Assembly: GCF_032854445.1 (NCBI RefSeq)
Contig: NC_088295.1
Span: 91,445,805 to 91,509,804, forward strand
DNA from: Liolophura sinensis
Taxonomy: Eukaryota > Mollusca > Polyplacophora > Chitonida > Chitonidae
Length of the DNA: 64,000 bases
Direction: 5' to 3'
Positions 38,720 through 51,009 of this stretch are shown here, piece by piece. The position numbers and the translations under genes were made by a program. Each line of letters starts with the position of its first letter. Within the stretch, counting starts at the first letter, position 1. The notes under the pieces are model-generated. The model did no database searches. It had not been told where the DNA came from and worked only from the letters and a program-made list of their open reading frames with translations.

Positions 38720-39925
38720 TTGTCTGACAATTTAGGTTTCCACGGGGTAACCAAACTTCTTTACTGGGGGATACTACACATACAATCCAAGTTCCCAGGG
38801 CGTAGCCAAACTAATACTCTCCTCCGGGTGGAGGGGGTGGAGGGCGGGCGATATTACACATACACTCACTGTTACCAAGGGATAATCAGTGAAACACTTT
38901 TTTAATGATGGATACTGGTATTTTACATGTTATCAGGGGATAACCAAACGAATGCTCTCCTTCTCGGGGAATATTACCCATAAAATCAGGATTGCTAGGG
39001 GATAATCAGTCAAATACTTTCCTTATGGGTATATTACACGTGTTATTAGGGGATAGACGAAGTAATACTTTCCTAATGCATATGCCTTTCAGCGATAGTT
39101 AAATTAATACTCTCCTAATGGGAGATATCACACTTGTTATCAGGGGACCGCCAAACTATTACTTTCTTAAGGGAGGGTATCACACATATTATCAGAGGAC
39201 AGCCAAACTATGTCTTTCTTAAGGGAGGGTATCACACATGTTATCAGGGGACAGCCAAACTATTACTTTCTTAAGGGAGGGTATCACACATGTTATCAGA
39301 GGACAGTCAAACTATTACTTTCTTAAGGGAGGGTATCACACATGTTATCAGGGGACAGCCAAACTATTACTTTCTTAAGGGAAGGTATAACACACGTTAT
39401 CAGGGGAGAGTCAAACTATTACTTTCTTAAGGGAGGGTATCACACATGTTATCTAAGGACAGCCAAACTATGTCTTTCTTAAGGGAGGGCATCTCACATG
39501 TTATCAGAGGACAGTCAAACTATTACTTTCTATAGGGAGTGTCTCGCACATATTATCTAAGGACAGTCAAACAATTACTTTCTTAAGGGAGGGTATCACA
39601 CATGTTATCGGGCGACAGCCAAACCATTACTTTCTTAAGGGAGGGTATCACATGTTATCAGTGTACAGCCAAACTATAACTTTGTTAAGGGAGGGTATCA
39701 CTCATGTTATCAGGGGACAGCCAAACTGTTACTTTCTTAAGAGAGTGTATCACACATGTTATCACGGGACAGCCTAACTGTTACTTTTTAAGGGAGGGTA
39801 TCACACATGTTATCAGGGTACAGCAAAGCTATTACCTTTCTAATGGGGGATTATCACACATGTTATCAGCGGACAGTTAAACTAATACTTGTCTAACGGG
39901 TGATATTACCCACACACTAAGGGAT
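38720..39925. repeat. 52-bp minisatellite, about 20 copies, diverged at the left
   Basis: Unit ggacagccaaactattactt followed by tcttaagggagggtatcaca and catgttatcagg. Copies between about 39150 and 39800 are close matches; those before 39100 are old. Confidence 0.95.
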
Positions 39926-39947
39926 CACTGTATACTGTTTCTGTTAA

Positions 39948-40040
39948 ATTTATTTATTTATTTGATTGGTGTTTTACGACGTACTTGAGATTATTTAACC
40001 TATACGACGGCGGCCAGCATTATCGCGGGAGGATATCGGG
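39948..40040 (-). mobile_element. Truncated SINE family A tail between two arrays
   Basis: atttatttatttgattggtg then ttttacgacgtacttgagat and acgacggcggccagcattat, cut off where the next array begins. Confidence 0.8.
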
Positions 40041-40532
40041 TGCTACCGTTATAGGAAGATGGATATCAATCTGATGTCATTCTGTTGAACTGTTATAGGG
40101 AACGCCAGCTGTAAATCAGGGAATCCTGGAATAGCACAAGAATACACTGTGTTTGTCTACTTGCCGATAATGGTGCCACTGTTATAGGGAACGCTACCTG
40201 TAAATCAGGGAATCCGGGAATAACACAAGAATACACTGTGTTTGTCTACTTGCCGATAATGGTGCCACTGTGATAGGGAACGTCACCTGTAAATCAGGGA
40301 ATCCTGGAATAACACAAGAATACACTGTGTTTGTCTACTTGCCGATAATGGTGCCACTGTTATAGGGAACGCCACCTGTAAATCAGGGAACCCGGGAATA
40401 ACACAAGAATACACTGTGTTTGTCTACTTGCCGATAATGGTGCCACTGTGATAGGGAACGTCACCTGTAAATCAGGGTATCCGGGAATAACACAAGAACA
40501 CAATGTGTTTGTCTACTTACCGGTACAAAAGG

Positions 40533-40603
40533 GATCGAATGAATGATTATGGTTTAACGCCACATCGGCAGTATTTCAGCCATATCGTGGCGACAAAAGG
40601 GAT
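40533..40603 (-). mobile_element. SINE family C tail fragment inside the array
   Basis: gaatgaatgattatggttta then acgccacatcggcagtattt and cagccatatcgtggcgac, a third SINE tail type, where the 89-bp unit switches to the longer unit. Confidence 0.6.
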
Positions 40604-41332
40604 TGATGCGGGTCTGATGTCAGCCTGGTATACTGTTATAGGCAACGTTACCTGTTAATCACAGTATCCGGGGATAGCACAAGAACACACCTGTGTTTCT
40701 CTACTTACCGACAGAAGAGGGATGGTAGTCTGTTTGTTGTACTGTCATAGAGTAAGTTGCCTGTAAATCCGGGTATCCGAGGATAACACAAGAACACACC
40801 TGTGTCTGTCTATTTACCGATACAGGAGGATGGATAATGGTCAGGTGTCCGTCTGGTGTACTGTTATGTGTCTGTCTACTAACCGACAGAGGAGTGATTA
40901 ACACTTGTTAACACTTACTTACCGATAGATGAGGGATGGATGTCGGTCTTGTGTTAGTTTGGTGTACTGTTTTACGCAACATTACCTGTAAGTCAGGGTA
41001 TTCGGGGATAACACAAGAAACACCTGTGTTTGTCTACTAAGAAATGGAGAAGGCATCAACAGTTCTCCGATATCAGCCTACTGCACTGTAATAGGGAACG
41101 TTTCTTGTAAATCAGGGTATGTGGGGATAACACAAGAACACACCTGTGTATGTCTACTTACCTGTAGAGGAGGGATGGATGTCGGTCTGATGTCAGTCTT
41201 GTGTACTGTTATAGGGAACGTTACCTGTAAATTAGGGTATCCCTGAGTCACACAAGAACACATCTGTGTGTCTTTGTTTACTTATCGGTAGAGGAAGGAT
41301 GGGTGTCGGTCTGATGTCAGTCTGGTTTACTG

Positions 41333-41605
41333 CTATATTTTTTTTTTGTTTCATTGGTGTTTTATACTGTACTCAAGAGTGCTTCACTTATACGACGGCG
41401 GGCAGCATTACAGTGTGAGGAAACCGGGTAGAGCCCAGAGGAAACCCACGACCATGCATAGGCTGCTGACAGACCTTCTAACTTACGGCCGGAAAGGAGG
41501 CCTGCATGAGCTGCACTTGAACTCGACCGCATTGGTGAGAGGCTCCTGGGACATTATGCTGCCCTAGCGCGGTAAAGCGCTAAAAAAAAAACAACTGAGT
41601 CTCGG
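41333..41605 (-). mobile_element. SINE family A inserted in the compound minisatellite
   Basis: ttggtgttttatactgtact, aaacccacgaccatgcatag, ttggtgagaggctcctggga and the tRNA-like complement ccctagcgcggtaaagcgct near 41563-41583, then a poly-A run. Array units continue on both sides, so the SINE came after the array. Confidence 0.9.
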
Positions 41606-42279
41606 GTGGGGGGGGGGCCGTACTGCTATAAAGAACGTTACCTGTACATCAAGGTATCCGGGCATAACACCAGAACACACCTGTGTCGGTCTCCATACCG
41701 ATAGAGGATGGATTAAGAGTTGTCTGATGTCAGTCTGGTGTAATGTGATAGGGAACGTTACCTGTAAATCTGGTTATCCGGGAATAACATAAGAAAGCAC
41801 CTGTGTTTGTCTGCTTACCGATAGATGAGGGATCAACAGTTCTCTGATATCAGCCTACTGTACTGTTATAGGGAACGGGTGTCGGCCTGATGTAAGTCTG
41901 GTGTACTTCTATAAAGAAGGTTACCTGTACATCAGGGTATCCGGGCATAACACCAGAACACACCTGTGTCGGTCTCCATACCGATAGAGGATGGATTAAG
42001 AGTTGTCTGATGTCAGTCTGGTGTAATGTGATAGGGAACGTTACCTGTAAATCTGGTTATCCGGGAATAACATAAGAAAGCACCTGTGTTTGTCTGCTTA
42101 CCGATAGATGAGGGATCAACAGTTCTCTGATATCAGCCTACTGTACTGTTATAGGGAACGGGTGTCGGCCTGATGTAAGTCTGGTGTACTTCTATAAAGA
42201 AGGTTACCTGTACATCAGGGTATCCGGGATAACACAAGAACAGACCTGTGTTTGTCTACTTACCGATATCGGCATTTTA

Positions 42280-44360
42280 TGGAAGTCCGCGCTGGACATT
42301 GCTCCGCCGATCCTTAAAGCGCGACAACTCGAAAACGCCACGCTTTAGTCGCTGTTTTCGTCCTTAATTTATTATGTTGTCGTGTTGGCGCATCTAGTGT
42401 TGCCAAGACTGCGCCACAGCCACATCTGAGTGCAGTTGTCTGAAAAGGCACCAACACGACAATTACGCTCAACTGTTTGCGCTTGCGCAGAAAAATGTTT
42501 GTGTATTTTTTTAACCACGTTTATTCTTGCTGTATCTGATTAGCATGAATTTGTTAATGAACAAGACCATAAACCCAAGGACGACAGTTTCATACAATAA
42601 TGTCATTTGGTCTCCATATCAAGCAGTCGACAAATAGCCACCGAAACACAACACTTCACAACAAAATGGCCTAGTTCCTTGTCCTCATTAGACCGCGCGA
42701 CACAACGACATTTTAACGTTCATCGCCTATCTACGTTGTGGAACCATGTATAAGTTTCAAAGCAGAGAAATGCACCAATTTAATAGTAAAGTGGAGCGAT
42801 GCTCTCGAGTTTAAGTTCAGAACGCGACAGGACGATGACCAAAATGGAACATCCATAGTCTGGGGACAATCTAGTGTAATACTTTTAGAGCTTTGCAACA
42901 TTTGGCTTGCCGTACTTATTTGCACCAAAGTATCCCACCAACATTCTGCCGATATACATAAATGTCATTTTTTGTTCCAGATGTTTCCGAGGAATTTGTT
43001 CCTGTTGAGTTTGGTTGTTCGGTTTTTCCCACTCAAAGGTATAGTACAGAAATTTCATCACAAGTTTGGTTGTCCTAATAGTCTTTTAACGAACAATTAA
43101 ACTTTGTGATTACAATTTGTTTGTGACCAAATACACAAGTGGACTGAATGGCCGATCTCAAGAGTCGAGGCTTCAAGGCTTTCCTGACAGACACAAATTA
43201 AGCAATTTGCTTTATTTGGTTGACTGTAACGGACCACTTTACTCCATCTAAATGGATTGGGTATGGGTGCGCTGATTCACTAAATTGGTAACACGACAAA
43301 TCGATGAGGTCACACATGGTCACTAATTCAAAAATGCCAATAGGAGAAATGATACCCCTAAATAATCACTAGTTCCTTAGATATTCCGTATACATAAATC
43401 GAATATTATTACCACATTTACACGCATTAGATGCAGATTTTATTTACACCACGCCACGCATTGTCACAGTCCAGATAAAACTGTCTTCATTATCAAGATT
43501 TGGACAGGTCAGATTCCCTTCATATAAATCATTAACATAACAAATATAAAGTCATTACAGACCAGCAGTAAAACCAGTGAGGACTGTGTGGTAACTTGTA
43601 AATGGTCACTTCTAGCCGGATAAATACGGTCTCTGGTCAATTTACCTCAGTCAAGTTTTTATTCTGACCGTTCATGTAATTGCTTAAATAGTAGCAAACG
43701 AGGACGAGGCAAATTACGCGCAAATGGTTCCGTCCTCGTGACGAGGGCCGCAACCCTCGGGGTTGGGACGCCCCGGCTTCCAAGCGAATTTGTGATAATG
43801 GCCAACTCTACTCGTCTAAGACTTAAAATGAACAAGACGACATACATGTAGGCTTACACAGATGTTCCAAAAAATGCACCAACTCCTCTCTACCTGGCTC
43901 CACATGATATTCCAGTCACAATAATAAGACCATAACAAGAATGAAACAAAAATACTGATAAAGTTCAACAACGGTTAATATACAATGTACAAATAAGTGT
44001 CTATGAACTGATGTGGATAAGGCATTCAATTGGATTTGTAGGGTTTCCTTTACTAATGATCTGACAGTCATCGCGTAAAACAAAACCACTGTTGACTCAA
44101 AGTTGCCAATCAAGTGCATACATCCTAAAGACGTTTTTGTGGATGTGATCTCAACTTTCCCATCGACCTGGAAAAGACGTTTGTTTGAGCTGTAAAATAT
44201 CAAAGTTCCCCATAACCTTCTTTGAGGAGACTCTGGAGATCGCTTTAACAGAGCGCGTGTTAAATTGTTGTTTGTTTATTCATGTATACTATGTGTTTAC
44301 GGTGCATTCTGTTATCAGAATCATTAACCTCAGTAAGTATGACCATTCCTTACGCCACTA
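42280..44360. other. Non-coding stretch upstream of the first Ig exon
   Basis: A 12-bp inverted repeat (ttgtcgtgttgg at 42377-42388, complement at 42451-42462) and a local hairpin-rich GC patch at about 43700-43780 are the only structures noticed. The 120-codon frame at 42738-43100 has no splice or convincing family support. Confidence 0.5.
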
Positions 44361-44368
44361 ACAGTGAG

Positions 44369-44767
44369 GATCTCCAATCCAGGAAATATCCGTGTCCCCG
44401 ACCAGCCTGAATGAGGGAAGCACTCTGACGATCACCTGTAGAGAACAGTCACTTTCAAAAGGAGCTATCCTGTATAGGCTAGGTCTGCAGAAAGCCAATG
44501 ATGCTGGGGGACATGACAACCTCCTTGTATATAATGTAAACCTTGGTCCAGGAGATCCATACCTGCCTACATGGGGAACTACTATCGGTGATATTCAGCA
44601 GCGGGCTAATGTTACCACGTCATTTGATGCTGGTGGAACATCCTTGTTTTTTTAGCTGAGGATACATTCAGTCAGGTGTAGCGATCCGGCCTCGTTCAGG
44701 TGTACCATGACATCAAATGCCAGTGGGACGACTCAGTTTTCAAATGTCCAGAATGTGTCTATACATG
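44369..44767 (+). pseudogene. Immunoglobulin-like domain exon with in-frame stop
   Basis: Starts at either 44369 (phase 1) or 44383 (after ccaatccag). Reads EISVSPTSLNEGSTLTITCR, then LRIHSVRCSDPASFRCTMTS and FSNVQNVSIH, donor CATG|gtgagtat, phase 1. The two core cysteines (ITC, FRC) and the strand pattern fit an Ig-like domain. TAG at 44653-44655 falls inside the domain in the same frame, and coding resumes directly after it. The tttttttag at that point also looks like an acceptor. Either a nonsense mutation, a sequencing error or an unrecognised intron; the domain call is good, the state of the gene is uncertain. Confidence 0.65.
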
Positions 44768-44769
44768 GT

Positions 44770-46875
44770 GAGTATATGCAGACAATGTGAACAGTTAATG
44801 TTTCAGATGGGGAATGAAAACTACTTCAGCAATAATTAAGAGTCAGGGTATGTCGCGTTCTTCACATTTTGTAAGCTGAAATTTCATCTTAATTTAAATA
44901 CGTCAGTAAATCATACATGTTATGTTATACGACTAATTGGAACTGCATTTCTATATGCTACAGAATGAAAATTGAACTATAGCAAGCCAAACATTGCACG
45001 ACACATAAACAATAAAGTGTTATTTTTTGATTAAATTAACATGTATTTTATTAAATGTAAAAAAATACATTCAAACTCTTCACAATTAAAAGAAACACGC
45101 TGAATAAGGATGAAATGCATTGTATTATTGAATGCAAACCGGACATTTTTATCATTTTTTATATAATTATACTTATAAGGAATATTTACTGATTTTTCAT
45201 TTCGAAATATAAAAAATATAACTGCATGCAGTTATACAAGTCATCTTTACAGATTGTTTTTAGCGTCTGCTTTAGAACAATTCTGGTTCCTACTCTCTCC
45301 ACGGCAGGCCATTTGAATTTATGGATTCTATGCTCTATGGAAAGAGCCCAGGTTTTCTGATACGAGTGAATTGTGACGTACAATCCGTGATACAAAATAA
45401 CCTCTTCGTACGTGCAATCTCGTAAACAAGTACAAATTGCCATTGGTCGAATTGGAGTCTTTATTAATGTCCATGTAACTTACACGGAACCAGTGTGTCG
45501 ACTGACAAGGGTCACATTTCCAGTGAAATGAAAACTACTTCAGCAATATTTGACGTCACGAATGTCCAAACGTGAAACATCATTAGACTCCATACTTAAC
45601 ACATGTTTAATGCTTAACTATCAAGTAATTTTATACAGTTTGTCCAGAATTCACTTTTGTTCAGTCACAGAAAGTTTGCAACAACATGTTCCAGCTTACG
45701 ATGATACGGTCGTTTTCATATATCTGGATTATGTTAATTGGCCATTTGTGTCAGATTTGTGATGCTTTTCAGCTACATTACTGCAGCTGACAGTGATGCC
45801 ACTTCTGCTATAAGACAGGCGGTACTTGGGTTGAGAATATAGTTAAACCCAATCATACCTCGGATAGGAAAGAATGAGTAAGTTTTTAAAAAGTTCTTGA
45901 CAATCAAAATGCAGGATTTCCGTTTTTATTTTGACAGGGCTTTGCAGCGATTTTCTCTTTTTTGTTCTATGTTGTAACCCGTCCTAAACCTGCCGGTCTG
46001 CGCTAAATTGGGTATTTTTATCGCTCTTCTTGGTTGGATAAAGGTGATTTGGGACGCGTGGCCCTCAATCGTCAATTATTCCAGATAAGACATGAATGAA
46101 AACGCAGAAGAAATACCAACGGCTAATTTGGCATAAACTTAGAAGTCCGGACTGAATAAGTCATTAGCGCGCTTAGTTACTTGGGTGAACTATGTAGGTC
46201 TACAATTTTACTACAAAAAAGGGTACATCCTTTCTGGCCATCAGTGTGCCTGTGTATCAGATGTAGCGTGAATTTATTTCCAAAGATGTACTATTGTCAG
46301 CTCAAAGTATGACCAATTATAGATATTTGCCGTCACAAACAGTCAGCTTCGTAGGAGTAATGATTGCCCTTCTAGCTTGGACTAGCGCTCACAGTACGTA
46401 GGGAGAGGTCAGCTTGCCAAAGGTAAGCTATAGCTAAGATTTGTCACCGGTAAAACTGATGTATTGTGACACTGAATATAACAAGTTTTAAACACATTTT
46501 GAGAACTGTCACTCGTAGATACAGTCACTCGCCAATATACGTGTATTTCCTATTTTTCCCAATATTCAGTAATATCCTATCATATGACATGATAGACCAA
46601 TATAACAGCCTTCCACACTTCTTGATTGATCTAAATAAAATTTGTAAACCTTGTACAGCCAGTTGTCTTGTACTTGCATAAAAATTTTCAATAAATCAGG
46701 TCAGCGGTTTGGACTTTTTTTGAACTTCTTTTTTTCACCATTTCACCATAACAGACTATCTATTATATAATTAGGTAGACTTTTGGATGCTCGAATTTAA
46801 GAGGTTATTATCGCTGATAGTTGCCATCCCTGTGAGATTGTACATCTGTGGCACAAGCTGCGGCTGTAAAATAGT
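44770..46875. other. Intron of the Ig-domain gene, nothing recognised
   Basis: AT-rich, short ORFs only, no repeat array or element recognised. Confidence 0.5.
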
Positions 46876-46879
46876 CTCC

Positions 46880-47275
46880 TAGTACAGGTGTGACACAGGT
46901 AGTTATCGCTGTAATGTTGTCTCACTTTTCAGATGTGACACAGGTAGTTATCGCCGTAATGTTGCTCCCTATCTAGATGTGACACAGGTAGTTATCGCTG
47001 TAATGTTGTCTCACTTTTCAGATGTGACACAGGTAGTTATCGCTGTAATGTTGCTCCCTATCTAGATGTGACAGAGGTAGTTATCGCTGTAATGTTGTCT
47101 CCCTGAACAGATGTGACACAGGTAGTTATCGCTGTAATGTTGTCTCCCTATACAGATGTGACACAAGGAGTTATCGCTGTAATGTTGTCTCCTTGTTCAG
47201 ATGTGACACAGGTTATTATCGCCGTAAGATTGTCTTATTGTACAGGTGTAGCACAGATAGTTGTCGCTGTAAGAT
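46880..47275. repeat. Minisatellite of Ig-exon splice acceptors, left block, about 9 copies
   Basis: Unit cagatgtgacacaggtagtt followed by atcgctgtaatgttgtctcc and ctata; two variants alternate (ctcacttttcag and ctccctatctag). Each unit is a near-copy of the sequence at 62580-62650 where the real Ig exon begins (tttgtgcag|gtgtgacacag). The block ends at the DIRS left terminus, within a unit. Confidence 0.9.
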
Positions 47276-47277
47276 TT

Positions 47278-47306
47278 TACTACGTCATGGTTACGTCACT
47301 ACGAAA
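47278..47306 (+). repeat. DIRS left inverted terminal repeat
   Basis: 29 bases, tactacgtcatggttacgtc then actacgaaa; the complement is at 61852-61880 with one mismatch. Confidence 0.9.
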
Positions 47307-47766
47307 CCATTGCGCATGTGAGCCGAGCATCATTGTGCCTCCAGCCTTCAGACCATGCGGTAGCAACGTGCCACCGCTCTGTCTTTCCCAACAGAGAAGT
47401 CCCTTCCCTTGTGGTTTTATTCTTGGTTTAGTACCCAGAGCAGATTTCGCAATACAGCAAGGCGATTGCTGGGAGCAATTTGTGAATTTCGTATACTGAG
47501 AAGGCTAACGGCGGCAGTGAAGACGGCGAGGAGTTACCACGTTTGAAAGCAAGGAACATGACGGATACTGGGATACTGTCACTGTACCTGAACATAACGA
47601 CGACGAAAAAATGTTAGTTTCGGATGACTCGGATTATAACAAACCAGTCCTGACTCAGGTAAAACTGAACATTCATAGTGGTGTAAATACTCACGGGGAG
47701 TTGCAAAGACTATGGTAATATTTACGTGAAACTTTCTACGTCACTACCTACGTCATTTCTTTCATG

Positions 47767-48420
47767 TGTAATGATTTCCCAGCTCGCCCGTTGTGACCTG
47801 CTTCGCTGGGAGTCCCAAGCAGGAATGAACCACGCATTCACAGGGAACATCCTGTGATTTTTGATTGGCTGGTGCGCAGTCTTGCCACAGCCACAGAGCA
47901 GAACTGGGAGCACAGGCTCGTTCTCGCATCACTGGAGTGGTGGTTTCTAGAGCTTCGACGCTAGATGAACACGTGTACGATCATTGACGATATAATCGTG
48001 GAGTGGGGGGAGAGGATTGTTGGGCTTCGACGCCCGGGAGATACTACTGAGAACTGACGGCTTCGACGCCACGGACACGACTGTGAAGGCGAGACTGGTA
48101 GTCTCGGCTTGACGGCTAAACGCCGACTACTACAGGGGACGTAGGGGTACTAGAGCGGGCCGACGGTGACAGCTTCAACGCTGTACGTCCCTGGTGGACG
48201 AGATCGTGGACGCAACCGGACGAACCTCGACGCGACTTCGGCTTATTTACATGTATGTTCAGTTAATAAAGAAATTCTTTATTCAATTCTATCTTGGCAT
48301 CGGCCCTCTGGCTCTCGCATAGGGCTGGCGGATTATATCTTGGTGACGAGTCTTGTGTAGATGGAGTTTGTTAAGGTCTTCTACGCTACAAATTGACGGA
48401 CCATAGCTCGGCACGTTACA
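47767..48420 (+). repeat. Gypsy 1 5' LTR
   Basis: Starts TGTAATGATTTCCC and ends GGCACGTTACA. It holds aataaagaaattctttattc (likely polyadenylation signal) at about 48265. It is followed by a likely primer-binding region gctggtggcagcggtggg at about 48430. Confidence 0.85.
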
Positions 48421-48727
48421 CGGAAAGATTCGCTGGTGGCAGCGGTGGGATCCGAGGCCAATCATTGCAAGATGATGTCAAGGAGCGACCCGACAGGTCG
48501 GGATACTTCCTGGACGGAAATCTGGACACCAAGTCATGTGCCTTCAACGTCAGACCATGGTCCCGGTACACTTCATGAATTGAAGAGCCGATTATCTGCT
48601 TTAGAGCTGGAGATAAAGTGAGAGTTGACCACGGTGCAGAGGCCAACAAGTACTTGGGGTAGTCGGCAGCGGCAAAGCCCGATGAAGAGCACTTCCGCGG
48701 GCGGCAGACACGGGTGAGGGAAGTACC

Positions 48728-49640
48728 GTGGAGCCGATACGTTTGGTGTTTGACACCTCGACGCTGGGTGACGCAGATTACATGGGACCTACAAAAGAGG
48801 CCTGTAGCCGCGAGGTATTAAGGGACCGGCAGAGAGTCGAGAGTCCTGAGGGTAGGTTGGGTGTGCCGAAGACGTTAATGAGGCCCTCTACCAACGATGG
48901 GACGACTCCTTACCGGCACTACTTGGATCATTTCGAGCACTGTACGCCTCTTAATGGCTTGACGACCGCACAGAAGGGACAATTTCTGGCCGTTTCTTTA
49001 CACGGGTAAGCACAACAGACTTTGTCTAGTCTACGTGCACCTCCTGGGGACGTAGACTATGAGGGCTTGAAGTGTGCGCTGGAGACGAGATTTGCCCCGC
49101 CGAATCAGACTGACTTGTATAAGGTGCAGTTCAGGTCCCGGGCTAGGAAACGTGGCGAAGAAGTACCGGAATTAGGACAAGCATTGCTTCGTCTGGTGCA
49201 AATGGGGTAACACGACGCTGGCGAAGATCTGCTTGACGCGTTAACAAAGGACCAGTTGCATGAGGCTGTAGGAGAAGAGTCCAGATACAAAATCGGGCAG
49301 ACACGGCTGAGAACGTTAGAAGAAGCCGTCCACGCCGCGGTCGAAGTAGAAGCTTTTCAGACAGCATACCAGAAGAAACCGAGTGTTCGCGCTTTGATGA
49401 ATATCCAGGACGAGGATATTGATACCGAGGAAACCGATGATGATTTGGGAGATGAATGGCGTAAACAGCTGATTGAGTTGGTAAAGAACATTATATCTCG
49501 ACCTGCACGGAGACCTAGAGCTAGCCGTTTTAGGAATCGGTCAAATCGGCCTGGTTAAAGTGATCAGACAGGCAGGGCTGGTGGCCCTGGAAAGAGATGC
49601 TGGATGTGTAGTCATCAGTATCACTTCCGGGTTAATTGTT
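48728..49640 (+). pseudogene. Gypsy 1 gag remnant with CCHC zinc knuckle
   Basis: Three frames separated by stops at 49007 and 49208: YRHYLDHFEHCTPLNGLTTA, then FAPPNQTDLYKVQFRSRARK, then LLDALTKDQLHEAVGEESRY. It ends with CWMCSHQYHFRVNC (CX2CX4HX4C) just before 49640. Structural gag-like protein, not translatable as read. Confidence 0.82.
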
Positions 49641-50745
49641 GAAGCTGAAGCATTCTAAATGTGTAATCGCCGCAAGACAAGTGAAATATCTTGGCCATGT
49701 AGTCTCTGAGGCAGGAATATCAACAGACCCTGACAAGACTGAGACCGTGAGAAACTGGGCACAGCCGACTAGCCAGACGGATGTCCGAAGTTTCTTGGGG
49801 CTCTGTATTTATTATAGGCGTTACGTGAAGGACTTTGCGGACATAGAAGCGCCACTGCACAAGCTAACAAAGAAAGGCCGCCCATTCGTGTGGAACGCGG
49901 TATACCAGCACGCCTTGAATACCTGAAGGAGTTGCTTACAGCCCCAGTCTTGGGAATAGCTGATCCTGCTTTAACTTTATCATGGACACCAACGCAAGCG
50001 GCAAAGGTATTGGTGCTGTGCTTTATCAGGTCCAGTTCGGAAGGGAACGGGTAGTAGCTTTGGCAAGCCTAGTCCTTACGAAGTCCGAGAGAGGGTAGTC
50101 GGTCACAAAGCGTGAGTTGTAGGCCGTGGTACATTTCGTCCCTTACTTTCGTCACTATCTTTACGAGAGAAAGTTTCTCCTGAGGGCGGACCATATGTCA
50201 CTCCGTTGGCTCATGAACTTCAAAGAACCGGAGGGACAGCTAGCCAGATGGCTGGAAATCCTGAGTATTTTTGACTTCGATAGCGAGCACCGGCCGGGCA
50301 GAAATCACAGCAATGCAGATGCCCTCAGGCGACGACCACTTGACCAGTCTGAGGCTACCGACGGCGATGAAGGGACGGCCGCAGGACGAATTCGCTGCGG
50401 CTCAAGAAGCTGATCCGCAGATCAACCCAGTGTTGGAGTTGGTGATGTCCGGGAGACGGCCAGTTTGGGACGAAATATCTAACCATGAATTTGAAACCAA
50501 AGTACTGTGGGGAATGTTTCGGGTCCTTACAGTGCGGAATGACGTCCTGGTACGGCGATGGCAATACAGTCGGGGTCGCGTGACTCGACATTTACTGGTG
50601 TTACCGCGTACCCTTCGGAAGAAGATACTCAAAGAGTGTTATGACAAGCCCGCAGGTGGACATCTCGGGGTGTAGAAGACGCTCCTGAAGGTTAGACAGG
50701 TATATACCTGGCCTGGGTTACACAAGGACGTACGGCAGTTAAGAG
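49636..50745 (+). pseudogene. Gypsy 1 pol remnant: RT thumb, RNase H, integrase zinc region
   Basis: VKYLGHVVSEAGISTDPDKT and FLGLCIYYRRYVKDFADIEA are the RT thumb/connection. TNASGKGIGAVLY and LLRADHMSLRWLMNFKEPEG are RNase H. KKILKECYDKPAGGHLGV leads to the integrase N-terminus. Stops and shifts separate them. The join from the zinc knuckle straight to the thumb marks a deletion of protease and RT fingers/palm. Ends where gypsy 2 begins. Confidence 0.85.
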
Positions 50746-50927
50746 GCTGAGACAGTGGCTGACGCAATGATTAAGGTCTACATTTCTGTAGTATCCGATC
50801 TCTTGTACTATACACAAACAGCACCTCTTAAGCAATGTACCAGTTAGTTGGCCAATAAACGAGTTGTTCTCAGCAAGGTCGGAGTTCAGCGTTGATCTAT
50901 TAGCGGCCATAGCGTAGAGATATTACA

Positions 50928-50940
50928 TGGTGTCAGAAGC
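50928..50940 (+). other. Gypsy 2 primer-binding site
   Basis: tggtgtcagaagc immediately after the LTR end; the TGG start after ..ACA is the usual arrangement. Confidence 0.65.
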
Positions 50941-51009
50941 GATATCAGTTTTAATTTAGTGTTAGTATAGCCAGTGAACTTTATATGAAAAATCCAGTCA
51001 CAAGTTGAC

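Larger units (their letters stand above)
40050..42275. repeat. 89-bp then about 120-bp compound minisatellite with splice-like units
   Basis: 40080-40520 holds five close copies of an 89-bp unit (tgttatagggaacgccacct, gtaaatcagggaatcc, gtttgtctacttgccgataa). From 40600 the unit lengthens by a block agaggagggatggatgtcgg, tctgatgtcagtctggtgta. From about 41630 a 283-bp higher-order unit repeats. On the minus strand each long unit has ctgatttacag and ctatcg|gtaagtag. Confidence 0.93.

Noticed and set aside
42738-43100. 120-codon frame with a stretch (LEFKFRTRQDDDQNG) faintly like a laminin G strand
   Set aside because: No convincing splice sites, no continuing domain, and the second half is hydrophobic and unrelated.
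47113-47499. 128-codon ORF starting MTQVVIAVML
   Set aside because: The first half is the acceptor minisatellite and the second half is the DIRS left end.
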